This document shows positions 25,693-33,446 of a stretch of 57,993 nt of DNA, in pieces. Positions within the stretch are counted from its first letter, which is position 1, and each line of letters starts with the position of its first letter. Source of the stretch: Acidobacteriota bacterium (GTDB taxonomy: Bacteria > Acidobacteriota > Blastocatellia > Pyrinomonadales > Pyrinomonadaceae); NCBI GenBank assembly GCA_019239425.1, contig JAFAZX010000007.1, positions 1-57,993 of the forward strand, in the 5' to 3' direction. A program made the translations under genes and the position numbers. The notes under the pieces are model-generated. The model did no database searches. It saw nothing but the letters and a program-made list of their open reading frames with translations, and was not told the origin of the DNA.

Positions 25693-26448
25693 ATGAGAGC
25701 TGGACGACGCACACTCCTTCTGTGGGCCGCGTTGTTATCGAGCACACTTCTCGCCTCCGCCGCGCGCGCGCAGGGGCCGCCCGTCGCCGCCTGCCAGCCG
25801 ACCCCGACGCCCGTCGTCGTCAAACCTGACGCAAACGCCGCCGCGACCAACGACGCGGGCGGCATCCGCGTCTTCCTCTACGACGCGGAGAAGAAGCCGC
25901 TCGCGCGCAAGCGCTTCTACCTCCTCCGCCGCAGCGCCTTCTCGGCGGGACTCGACTGGGCTTCGATGCCGAAGCGCGCCGACTTCCTCCAGGGCGCGAG
26001 CCCGCAGCTGCGTGAGTGGCTCGCGCGCCACGACTGCGACTCGCTCTACTGCCCCGAGTTCGAGGCGGAGTTCCCCGAGGCGGTCAAGACCGTCCCCGAG
26101 TTCAAGCGCGCGTACGACGACGGCCTGCGCAAGTACCGCAGCGAGAAGCTCGCGCTCAAATGGCTCACCGTCAACTTCCCCTTGAAGAACGTCCGCACCG
26201 AATACTACAAACGCAAGAAGGCGTGGCTCGACCGCGCGGAGCAGCAGGCGGGCGCCGTCGTGTCCTTCATGACGGACGACAAGGGGCGAGCCATCTTCAC
26301 GGGCTTCCAAAGGGGCGACTACTACATCTCCAACCTCTTCCCCTTCGACGAGGGCGGCCCCGTCTGGGACTGCAAGGTCATGACGCTCCCGCCCAACCCG
26401 CGGCAGCTCTGGGCGGTAAGCTACGTCCTTTCGAACAGTAGGCAGTAG
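25693..26448 (+). CDS. secreted hypothetical protein with carboxypeptidase-regulatory-like domain
   Basis: 251 residues. Signal peptide (ALLSSTLLASAARAQ), then a Pro/Ala linker. A domain from about residue 55 (IRVFLYDAEKKPLARKRFYLLRR) and a C-terminal GRAIFTGFQRGDYYISNLF resemble SpaA/carboxypeptidase-regulatory beta-sandwich repeats. Cys residues at CDSLYC could form a disulfide. No enzyme motif. It is 14 bases after the TPR gene and before the cytochromes, so probably part of the same periplasmic system. Its last residues (SRQ) and TAG stop come from the family C hairpin. Confidence 0.72.
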   Translation: MRAGRRTLLLWAALLSSTLLASAARAQGPPVAACQPTPTPVVVKPDANAAATNDAGGIRVFLYDAEKKPLARKRFYLLRRSAFSAGLDWASMPKRADFLQGASPQLREWLARHDCDSLYCPEFEAEFPEAVKTVPEFKRAYDDGLRKYRSEKLALKWLTVNFPLKNVRTEYYKRKKAWLDRAEQQAGAVVSFMTDDKGRAIFTGFQRGDYYISNLFPFDEGGPVWDCKVMTLPPNPRQLWAVSYVLSNSRQ

Positions 26449-26498
26449 GCAGATGGCAGCAGGCAGTTCTTACCTTAACTGCCTGCTGCCTACTGTTC
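26433..26498. repeat. heptamer hairpin, family C (AGTAGGC units)
   Basis: Left arm 26433-26468 and right arm 26477-26498 with an 8-base loop. The left arm has five heptamers and the right three. The stop codon of the preceding gene (26446-26448) is read from inside the left arm. Confidence 0.88.
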
Positions 26499-26568
26499 CG
26501 AAGATTTCTGTTGTCAGCCTTTCGTCGTGTGTGCTACTACAAAGCGCGGCAAGCTCTTCAACCGACGG

Positions 26569-27744
26569 ATGAAGCGAACGACACTGACGCTCCCCCTTCT
26601 GCTCGTGGCGGCCCTCGCCGCCGTCGTCTGCGCGCGCGTCTCCGGCGCGGGCGGGGAGCCGCAGCGCAGGCGGGCGACGACGCAAAGGCGCGCCGCGCCC
26701 GCGCAAAGGCCCCGCGTCGATTACACGCGCTTCTCGCACGCGACGGCCGCGCACCGCAAAGACTCCTGCGCCTCCTGCCACAAGAACCCGAGCGACAACT
26801 GGGCGCAGGTGCGGGACGCTTCGTCCTCTTTCCCGGACATCACCGACTACCCCGAGCACGACTCCTGTCTGAGCTGCCACCGCCAGCAGTTCTTCCGCGG
26901 CGCGCGCCCCGCCATCTGCGCCGTCTGCCACAGCGTCGTCTCGCCGCGCAACGGCGCGCGCTTTCCCTTCGCCAACCCGGCCGACGCCTTCGCGCGCTCC
27001 GAGAAGGGGAAGGCCGAGGCCTCCGAGTTCTCCATCAACTTCCCGCACGACATACATCAGGACGTGATGGCGCGCGCCGACGCGCCGGACGGGGCGGGAG
27101 TCCGCTTCGTCCGCGCGGCCTTCAAACAGGAGACGCCGAAGCCCTCGAAGCCGAACAGCTGCTCCGTCTGTCACGTGACCTACTTCAAGCCGGCGCCGCC
27201 TTCGGCCGCGCCCTCGCCCACGCCGGCACTCCCGGCCGGCCTCCTGAAGACGACGCCGACGGGGCACGACTCCTGCTTCAACTGTCACTGGCAGGACGGC
27301 GGCGAGAAGCCCCTCTCGAACGACTGCGCGGGCTGCCACAAGCCTCTGCCGAACAACTCGACGCGCCCCGAGCCGAAGGGCAAGGACGCGGACGCGCAGT
27401 TCGCCGCGCGCGAAGGGTTCACAGACCCCTTCGTCGTCAGGAAGCTTCTGCGCAGGGACTCGGTCATCTTCGCCCACGACGAGGAGCGCCACCGCGAGAT
27501 CGACTGCGCGACCTGCCACACGCGCATCCCATCGCTCAACACGCTCGACGAGACGACGCTGAAAGTTCCGATCCTTTCGTGCGGCGCCGGCACCTCCTGT
27601 CACGTCGGCGCGAAGCCGAAGAAGATTCTCAACGAAGAGGTGGACAAGAAGCTGGCCGACCCGAGCTTCCAGTGCACCAAGTGCCACTTCAACCTCGGGC
27701 GCGAGAAGCCGCCCAAGTCACACCTCGACGCGACGGGGAAGTAG
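26569..27744 (+). CDS. secreted multiheme cytochrome c (8 CxxCH plus one CX5CH)
   Basis: 391 residues with a signal peptide (LTLPLLLVAALAAVVCARVSGA). Heme motifs in order: CASCH, CLSCH, CAVCH, CSVCH, CFNCH, CAGCH, CATCH, then CGAGTSCH (five residues between Cys, 27580-27603), then CTKCH. Up to nine hemes; the CX5CH may or may not be ligated. It is a periplasmic or surface electron carrier. ATG 26569 is chosen because the signal peptide begins there. The next gene begins 18 bases after the stop, so the two cytochromes are an operon. Confidence 0.88.
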   Translation: MKRTTLTLPLLLVAALAAVVCARVSGAGGEPQRRRATTQRRAAPAQRPRVDYTRFSHATAAHRKDSCASCHKNPSDNWAQVRDASSSFPDITDYPEHDSCLSCHRQQFFRGARPAICAVCHSVVSPRNGARFPFANPADAFARSEKGKAEASEFSINFPHDIHQDVMARADAPDGAGVRFVRAAFKQETPKPSKPNSCSVCHVTYFKPAPPSAAPSPTPALPAGLLKTTPTGHDSCFNCHWQDGGEKPLSNDCAGCHKPLPNNSTRPEPKGKDADAQFAAREGFTDPFVVRKLLRRDSVIFAHDEERHREIDCATCHTRIPSLNTLDETTLKVPILSCGAGTSCHVGAKPKKILNEEVDKKLADPSFQCTKCHFNLGREKPPKSHLDATGK

Positions 27745-27762
27745 TCCCATGAGAGGCGGACA

Positions 27763-28650
27763 GTGAGCGAAGCCGAAGCAGAGAGAAGGGAACGGCGGCG
27801 CGGCCCGCGGGTGCTGGCGGCGTGCGCCTTCGCGTCGTTGCTGCCGTTCGTCCTCGCCTCTTACAACCGGACGCCCGCGTCCCCTGCGTCTCCCGTCGCC
27901 GCACCGTTAGTTGCGGTCGAGCCGCAGGGCGGAGACGCGTCGCGCTTCTCGCATTCGCTTGAGAAACACTCGTCCCTCGCCTGCGCCTCCTGCCACGAGC
28001 GTCCGGACAACTCGCCGACGCCGCGCTGGCCCGGACACAAGGCCTGCACGGACTGTCACGTCCAGCAGTTCGTCACGCAGGGCGGGCAGCTCTGCCTCAA
28101 CTGCCACACGAACGTCGAGGGCAACAACCCGCCGCTCAAAGCCTTCCCCGGCCTCGCCGAGTTCAACATGCGCTTCGACCACGCGCGCCACGCGGCGGGC
28201 GGCGGGCGGCCCGAACAGGGCTGCGCCTCCTGCCACCGCCCCCTGCGGCGCGCGGCAGCGCTCGGCATCCCCGCCGGCGCCCCCGCGCACGAGAACTGTT
28301 ATAGCTGCCACACGCCGCAGGCGCGCGGCTCCGCGGGCGACATCGCCTCCTGCTCGACCTGCCACACGCGCGGCGGCTACCGGCGCACGCCGACCACCGC
28401 GCGCGCCTACTCGGTCAGCTTCAGCCACGCCACGCACGGGGCGCGACAGGGGATGCGTTGCGACGACTGCCACCAGGTGCGGGCCGGCGCGGGCCAGGGC
28501 CGCCAGGTCACCTCGCCGCAGCCGACGCAGCACTTCGGCTCTGCGCGCGCGCAGAACTGCATGACCTGCCACAACAACCGACGCGCCTTCGGCGGCGACG
28601 ACTTCGCCGACTGCAAGCGCTGCCACAAGGGGCAGACCTTCCGGTTTTGA
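27763..28650 (+). CDS. nine-heme cytochrome c
   Basis: 295 residues. A basic N terminus and hydrophobic segment (VLAACAFASLLPFVLA) form a signal peptide or anchor. Nine CxxCH motifs follow: CASCH, CTDCH, CLNCH, CASCH, CYSCH, CSTCH, CDDCH, CMTCH, CKRCH. Several SHxxH or FDHARH segments supply distal His ligands as in cytochrome c3/c7-type proteins. Start is GTG 27763 after GAGAGGCGGA. Probably exchanges electrons with the neighbouring multiheme cytochrome. The stop codon begins the next hairpin. Confidence 0.88.
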   Translation: MSEAEAERRERRRGPRVLAACAFASLLPFVLASYNRTPASPASPVAAPLVAVEPQGGDASRFSHSLEKHSSLACASCHERPDNSPTPRWPGHKACTDCHVQQFVTQGGQLCLNCHTNVEGNNPPLKAFPGLAEFNMRFDHARHAAGGGRPEQGCASCHRPLRRAAALGIPAGAPAHENCYSCHTPQARGSAGDIASCSTCHTRGGYRRTPTTARAYSVSFSHATHGARQGMRCDDCHQVRAGAGQGRQVTSPQPTQHFGSARAQNCMTCHNNRRAFGGDDFADCKRCHKGQTFRF

Positions 28651-28768
28651 AGCTGTCAGCGGTCAGCCTTCAGCTCTCGGCCAGACAAACCATGCAACCT
28701 TTAACGGAATCCACTTATCGAAGCGAGGGTTTGGCTGAAAGGCTGAAAGCTGAACGCTGACAGCTTCA
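28648..28768. repeat. heptamer hairpin, family E (GCTGAAA/GTCAGC units)
   Basis: Long imperfect inverted repeat. The left arm starts at the TGA of the nine-heme gene (28648) and the right arm ends at 28768, each about 40 bases. Both arms are built from GCTGAAA/GCTGAAC/GCTGACA heptamers or their complement. The remaining gap to 28878 holds no other feature I can support. Confidence 0.82.
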
Positions 28769-28878
28769 AAAAGTTTGACAAGGCCGGAATGCGCGTCTAT
28801 AAAGGGCGAGGCCAGTCTCTCCCGCCGCGAAGCTCTTTTGACGACAAGGCAGGGCTTGAAACCCGAGGACAGATAAAC

Positions 28879-29478
28879 ATGAAACTCTTCATCGCGTCGG
28901 CCGCGCTCGCATGCTTTCTGTGCGTGATGGGCTGCAACAACGGTGCGCTGCGTTCGGGCGCGGCCTCGCTCGCCGCTGCGGTCGAGCAGGCGCCGAAGGA
29001 CACTTACGTGCTCTCGACCGACTCCAAGAAGGACAAGACGAAGAGCCTCCCCGTCCCGTTCAGCCACGTCAACCACACGACCAAGAACTACAGCGTCGAC
29101 GGCACCAAGCCCATCGGCTGCGTCGAATGTCACCACACAGACCAGCCGGCCGCCGAGGCCGCCAAGCACCCGCCGCTCAAGTCGGCGCACCCGGCCGACC
29201 GCACCGTGACCTTGACGGCCGAGACGGTCAAAGACGCGAAGACGCCCGAGGTGCCGACCTGCCGCGCCTGCCACGCGCAGGAAGGCGACAAGCCGAAGCT
29301 CCTGGCCGCCATCCCCGAGGTCACCTACGAGGGCGACACAGACCCGACCGTGCTGACCAACGAGCTGGCCTACCACAACAACTGCAACGGCTGCCACGAC
29401 AAGGCCACGGAACTGCGCAAGCTTAAGACCGCGCCCACCAACAACGAGTGCGCGAAGTGCCACACCGGCGCCAAGTGA
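28879..29478 (+). CDS. tetraheme cytochrome c3-family lipoprotein
   Basis: 199 residues. A lipoprotein signal with lipobox VMGC puts the mature Cys near residue 18. Four heme motifs follow (CVECH, CRACH, CNGCH, CAKCH), with FSHVNHTTKNY supplying upstream distal His as in cytochrome c3/c7 domains. Likely anchored to a periplasmic membrane face and able to carry electrons to or from the two nine-heme cytochromes. ATG 28879 follows GAGGA. The frame also opens at 28789, but that extension precedes the lipoprotein signal and is rejected. Confidence 0.88.
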   Translation: MKLFIASAALACFLCVMGCNNGALRSGAASLAAAVEQAPKDTYVLSTDSKKDKTKSLPVPFSHVNHTTKNYSVDGTKPIGCVECHHTDQPAAEAAKHPPLKSAHPADRTVTLTAETVKDAKTPEVPTCRACHAQEGDKPKLLAAIPEVTYEGDTDPTVLTNELAYHNNCNGCHDKATELRKLKTAPTNNECAKCHTGAK

Positions 29479-29502
29479 GCGCGCCTTCGAGTCGGAGCGT
29501 TG

Positions 29503-29540
29503 ACGCCCGCCCGAGTCGTGTGACTTGGGCGGGCGTTTCT
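29503..29540 (+). terminator. intrinsic terminator after the tetraheme cytochrome gene
   Basis: Stem ACGCCCGCCC...GGGCGGGCGT extended inward by GAGTC/GACTT, four-base loop, then TTTCT. It lies 24 bases after the stop codon and closes the plus-strand cytochrome cluster. Confidence 0.75.
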
Positions 29541-29587
29541 GTGTATCATCGTCCGGCTAACAACTTCCCGTTCCGGAGTCCTGACTG

Positions 29588-30109
29588 ATGCGAAAGCCAT
29601 TCATCCCCGCCGCCTTTCTGTCCGCCCTGTTCCTGACCTCGTGCGGAGGCGGCGCGCCGGCCCCGTCCGCCGCGCGCAACGCGAACGCGACCGCCAGCGG
29701 CAACGCGCAGACGAGCATCCAGCACGGCCCGAGTTCTTCGAACCCGGGCGTCACCGCCTCGCACGGCGGCACGACGGGGGCCGCGCCTTCGGCGGCGGAC
29801 GCGGCCTCGGAGCGCGCGCTCGTGGACACGAAGGAGCTGGACGCGCGCATCAAGTCCGCGGCCGAGAAGGCCAGGGCGTCCGGCGCCTCCGCCTCCGACA
29901 AGAAGGCCGCGGCGGACGCCTACCTCGCGCGCGGCAACGTCTACTGGAGCGGCGGCAACCCCAAGCTCTACAAGTACGCGCTCGCGGACTTCAGGAAGGT
30001 GCTCGCCTACGACCCCTCCAACGACGAGGCCAAGCAGAAGATCGACACCATCGTCGGCATCTACCAGAGCATGGGCCGGCCCGTCCCCGAAGTGCCGGAC
30101 GAGCCGTAA
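29588..30109 (+). CDS. lipoprotein with C-terminal TPR-like helices
   Basis: 173 residues. Lipoprotein signal with lipobox LTSC (Cys near residue 19), then about 70 residues of low-complexity Ala/Ser/Asn/Gly linker. The C-terminal part (DAYLARGNVYWSGGNPKLYKYALADFRKVLAYDPSNDEA) reads as one to two TPR units. No specific family. It follows the cytochrome terminator and is convergent with the FAD/ferredoxin gene, so it is probably a separate unit. Confidence 0.75.
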   Translation: MRKPFIPAAFLSALFLTSCGGGAPAPSAARNANATASGNAQTSIQHGPSSSNPGVTASHGGTTGAAPSAADAASERALVDTKELDARIKSAAEKARASGASASDKKAAADAYLARGNVYWSGGNPKLYKYALADFRKVLAYDPSNDEAKQKIDTIVGIYQSMGRPVPEVPDEP

Positions 30110-30113
30110 GGCG

Positions 30114-30254
30114 AGTAGGCAGTAGGCAGATGGCAGTAGGCAGTTAGCGCATAGGCAAAGTAGTTGAAGGAGTCGGGGGAGGCGAGTTGCGAAGCTCGCC
30201 TCCCCCGACTCCTTCAACGCCCTTCTTGTTCTTAACTGCCTACTGCCTACTGCT
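30114..30254. repeat. nested hairpin: family C outer arms around a perfect 24-bp GC hairpin
   Basis: Outer arms 30114-30146 and 30232-30254 are AGTAGGC-type heptamers. Inside them, 30163-30186 and 30195-30218 are a perfect 24-bp inverted repeat with an 8-base loop, unrelated to the heptamers. The whole lies between convergent genes and could stop transcription from both sides, although no clear U-tract follows. Confidence 0.88.
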
Positions 30255-30259
30255 CTGCT

Positions 30260-31813
30260 TCACCCGATCTTGATGCCGATGGATTCGAGGAACTTGGTCG
30301 GGCGGTCGCCGCCGATCATGGCGAAGATGAAGTCGTTGGGGAGGGTGGCCTTGACCTCGCCGGTGCGCGCGTCCTGGAGCACGACCTCGTCGTCGCGGAT
30401 CGCCTGGATGGTGGTGCTGAAGAAGGCCTTGATCTTCCCCTCGTCGATGCAGTCGTAGACCTGCAGCTTGTTGCCGAACTTGAGGTCGTTCTTCATGTCC
30501 GAGCGGATGACGAGCGTCACGTCGTTGATCTCGGAGTCGGGGCGGAACGTGATGCGGTCGCCCTGCCGCGTCGCCACCAAATCCACCGCCGCCTCGACCG
30601 CCGAGTTGCCCGCGCCGACGATGATGACGCGCTTCCGGCGGTAGGCCGAAGGGTCGGTCAGCTTGTACTTGACCTTGTCCTCCGTCCGGCCGTCGCGCGT
30701 CACCTGCATGTTCTCGCCCTCTATCTTCAGACGCATCGGCGTCCCGCGGTTGCCGAGCGCGAGCACGACGCGCCGCGCCCTGTACGTCACCTGCTGCTTC
30801 GTCTCGACGCCGCGCTCGGTCTCGACGACGAAGTAGTCTCCGTCCGCCGCGCGCCGCACGGACTTGCAACTCTCCTGCTCGTTGACGCGGACGCCGGCCG
30901 CGTGCATCGTGCGCACCCAGTCCGAGAGCAGCTCCTCGCGCTGCAACCCAGCGCCCTCAGGGCGGATGCCGCCGCGCGGCTCCATCGTCTCGGGCTTGAA
31001 GAAGACGTACTTGTTCGCGGGGTAGGCCTCGATGGTGGCGAGCACCTTGTCCTGCTCTATCGCGGCGTACCTGAGGCCGAACCCCTGGGCGGTGACGGCG
31101 GCCGAGAGGCCTGCGGGGCCGACGCCGACGATGAGGAGGTCGACCTCGGCCTTCGGCTCGGGCGGCGCGCCGCCTCTCAGCTCGTCGTGGATGAACTTGA
31201 CGCAGTCGGAACCCTCGTTCGTCGCGTTCTTGATGAGCGGCGTGCCCGACACGTCGCCGACGATGTAGCAGCCGGGCACGTCGGTCATGAACCGCGCGTC
31301 GCGGTTGGGCACCTTGCGCGGCGGAATCTTCTTGGTCGTGTTGACGACGATGCAGGCCTTCGGGTTGACGGGGCACTCGACCTGGCAGGACGTATCCTCC
31401 ATGCACTGGTCGCTGGCGACCGGCGTGGCGACGCCGCCCACGATGGCGAGCACGTCGTGCGGGCACGCGTCCACGCAGGCGTGGCAGCCGATGCAGCGCT
31501 CCGTGATGACGACGGGGTGCGGGTAGGAAGGCCCGTCCGGGTCGTACTTTTCGAGCTGCTCCGCGGTGAGCTTGATGCGGCCGTCGTCCTCCTCCGGGTG
31601 CGGCGGGAGCGGCTCTTCCAGCAGCAGGCGCGCGCGGCGCGAGTCGCGCAGCGCGAAGAGGACGCCCAAAAGCAGCAGCACCAGCGCGACCGAGGCCCAG
31701 CCCCACCACGGCAGTCCGCCGAAGAAGCTCTTGCTCGGGTCGGCCGTGAAGACGTTGACGGCCGATAGCAGCGACAGCAGCGCGATGATGACGAGTAGCT
31801 GTGATCTCTTCAT
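30260..31813 (-). CDS. membrane-anchored ferredoxin-FAD pyridine nucleotide oxidoreductase
   Basis: 517 residues. Two N-terminal helices (LLVIIALLSLLSAVNVF; WWGWASVALVLLLLGVLFAL) are followed by two Cys groups for [4Fe-4S] clusters (CIGCHACVDACPHD and CMEDTSCQVECPVNP). Next comes a thioredoxin-reductase-like two-dinucleotide-fold domain with FAD motif GVGPAGLSAA and NAD(P) motif VGAGNSAVEAA. No CxxC redox disulfide is visible, so it is not a thioredoxin reductase. Third gene of the cNMP-FeS-cyt b / FHA-cytochrome operon. I infer electron exchange between NAD(P)H and the membrane carriers. Confidence 0.85.
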   Translation of the reverse strand: MKRSQLLVIIALLSLLSAVNVFTADPSKSFFGGLPWWGWASVALVLLLLGVLFALRDSRRARLLLEEPLPPHPEEDDGRIKLTAEQLEKYDPDGPSYPHPVVITERCIGCHACVDACPHDVLAIVGGVATPVASDQCMEDTSCQVECPVNPKACIVVNTTKKIPPRKVPNRDARFMTDVPGCYIVGDVSGTPLIKNATNEGSDCVKFIHDELRGGAPPEPKAEVDLLIVGVGPAGLSAAVTAQGFGLRYAAIEQDKVLATIEAYPANKYVFFKPETMEPRGGIRPEGAGLQREELLSDWVRTMHAAGVRVNEQESCKSVRRAADGDYFVVETERGVETKQQVTYRARRVVLALGNRGTPMRLKIEGENMQVTRDGRTEDKVKYKLTDPSAYRRKRVIIVGAGNSAVEAAVDLVATRQGDRITFRPDSEINDVTLVIRSDMKNDLKFGNKLQVYDCIDEGKIKAFFSTTIQAIRDDEVVLQDARTGEVKATLPNDFIFAMIGGDRPTKFLESIGIKIG

Positions 31814-31819
31814 ACTAAG

Positions 31820-31935
31820 AACAGTAGGCAGTAGGCAGTAGGCAGCTGGCAGTTAAAAGCATGCTTCAGGAAATTCCGGTTTGACTTGCAACATCCTTAA
31901 CGCGGAGCGAACTGCCTACTGCCTACTGCCTACTT
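31820..31935. repeat. heptamer hairpin, family C, long loop
   Basis: Left arm 31820-31854 and right arm 31909-31935, AGTAGGC-type heptamers (three exact AGTAGGC copies on each side), with a 54-base loop. It sits between the FHA-cytochrome and FAD genes, inside the operon. Confidence 0.88.
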
Positions 31936-31937
31936 TT

Positions 31938-33407
31938 TCAATTCGTCGTCAGATTCGGCGAGGCGGCCGAGAGGTCGTTCAGGAGCGCGCGCCCCCACTC
32001 GCGCCGCGCCTGTGGGTGCTGGACGTGGCAGGAGATGCAGTTCGGGCGGTCGGCCGCCAAGACCTTCTCGAACTTGCCGCCGCGGTCGCCGTTGTGGCAG
32101 GTGGCGCAGGTCTGGCGCGGCGTCTCGCGGTCGAGCGGCGCGAAATTATTGTGGCAGGACGAGCAGGACAGCTCGCCGTCCTTGCCCGGCAGGCCGCCGA
32201 CTGCCTTGACGCGGTGGATGTGCAGCGCGTGGAACTCGGCGCTGCGGCGCAGGTCGTCGGGGTCGCGGTTGGCCGAGCCGGGGCCGACGAGCAGCGAGCC
32301 GCGCACGGTCTGCTCGATCTTTCGCAGCGCGGCGGACTTCTGCGCCCACTCCTCGTCCGCCAGGCCCATCCAAGTCCACTTGCCGTTCACGACCGGGTAG
32401 CCGTACGTGCCGCCGTGCGGCGTGCCGACCGCGCGGCCGTTGTAGGTCTTCTTGTTCGAGTCGGCGTGGCAGGCCGTGCAGGTCTGCAGGCTCGCGACGT
32501 TGGGGCGGAACTCCGTCCCCTGGTGCTCGACGTGGCAGTCGTTGCAGCCGATGCCGGCCTGCACGTGCGGCTCGGTGACGGTCGCCTTGAAGCCGGACGC
32601 CTGGTGGCAGGACGCGCAGTTCTTCTCCACCTTCGAGGTCAGCGCGTGGCAGGTCGTGCAACTGCCCGCGTTGACGCGCGCGGCGATGGGCGGCTGCGAG
32701 CGGATCGTGCGCGAGGCGTGCGCGGCCGAGACGGGCGCGGGCGCGTAGGCTTCGGCGTAGACGTAAGCCGCGACGGCCGAGAGCGCGAGGATGAGTGCCG
32801 TGCCCCAGACGAAGACGGAGACGGGCCACGGGCGGACGAGGTCGCGCGTCGGCGTCCAGTTGAAGCGCGCCTTGCCGAGCACGCGCATCGGCTTCTGCGG
32901 CCGGAGCGGCGAGACGCGCTGCATCTTGCCGGCCTCGCGCTTACGCTTCTCCCAGAAGACGTTGAGCGCCTGCGAAAGCTCGGACGTGCCGGTCGGACGC
33001 TTCTTGAAGGGCGTCGGGCCGGTCGGCGTCTCGATGCGGTGCATCGAGTCCGAGACGTTGGTCGTGACTTCGAGCGTGACGGTGAGGCGCAGGGCGTCGG
33101 CGACGCGTTTGACTTCGAGGAAGAAGGGGCCGATCTGGATGAGGTCGCCGTCGGCGAGCACCTCGCCCGTCTCGGTCGCGACGACGCGGCCGTTGAGGGT
33201 CGTGCCGCTGGAGCTGCTGAAGTTGTAGAGGTAGAAGAGCCCCTCCGCCGACGTGATGCCGGCGTGCAGGCGCGAGACCGAAGGGTGGTTCAAGACCACC
33301 TCGCAGCTCGGCAGGCGGCCGATCTTCAACCCGTCGGTGACGAGGGTCACCGGGTCGACTTCCAGGTCGTCGCGCTCGACGATGAACCGGCTGGACTGTG
33401 TCTCCAT
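31938..33407 (-). CDS. FHA domain-transmembrane-heptaheme cytochrome c fusion
   Basis: 489 residues. Residues ~20-105 form an FHA domain with its phosphothreonine-binding residues (IGR at 29-31, SVSRLH at 43-48, SGTTLNG at 67-73). A linker and basic stretch lead to one helix (194-216). The C-terminal part carries seven CxxCH motifs starting at residues 250, 264, 288, 310, 415, 434 and 457. The FHA should face the cytoplasm and the hemes the periplasm. Middle gene of a three-gene operon. A cytoplasmic phosphopeptide reader fused to a periplasmic electron carrier is very unusual. Confidence 0.9.
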   Translation of the reverse strand: METQSSRFIVERDDLEVDPVTLVTDGLKIGRLPSCEVVLNHPSVSRLHAGITSAEGLFYLYNFSSSSGTTLNGRVVATETGEVLADGDLIQIGPFFLEVKRVADALRLTVTLEVTTNVSDSMHRIETPTGPTPFKKRPTGTSELSQALNVFWEKRKREAGKMQRVSPLRPQKPMRVLGKARFNWTPTRDLVRPWPVSVFVWGTALILALSAVAAYVYAEAYAPAPVSAAHASRTIRSQPPIAARVNAGSCTTCHALTSKVEKNCASCHQASGFKATVTEPHVQAGIGCNDCHVEHQGTEFRPNVASLQTCTACHADSNKKTYNGRAVGTPHGGTYGYPVVNGKWTWMGLADEEWAQKSAALRKIEQTVRGSLLVGPGSANRDPDDLRRSAEFHALHIHRVKAVGGLPGKDGELSCSSCHNNFAPLDRETPRQTCATCHNGDRGGKFEKVLAADRPNCISCHVQHPQARREWGRALLNDLSAASPNLTTN

Positions 33408-33413
33408 AGGCGA

Positions 33414-33441
33414 TTTGAAAGTTCAAGTCTGAACTTCGAAA
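33414..33441. repeat. short inverted repeat between operon genes
   Basis: TTTGAAAGTTCA (33414-33425) and TGAACTTCGAAA (33430-33441), 12-bp arms with two mismatches and a 4-base loop. Lies in the 39-base gap between the cNMP-FeS and FHA-cytochrome genes. Confidence 0.55.
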
Positions 33442-33446
33442 ATTGT

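Noticed and set aside
30260..31813. Thioredoxin reductase
   Set aside because: The two dinucleotide folds fit, but the redox CxxC is not visible and the N terminus is a membrane anchor plus ferredoxin.
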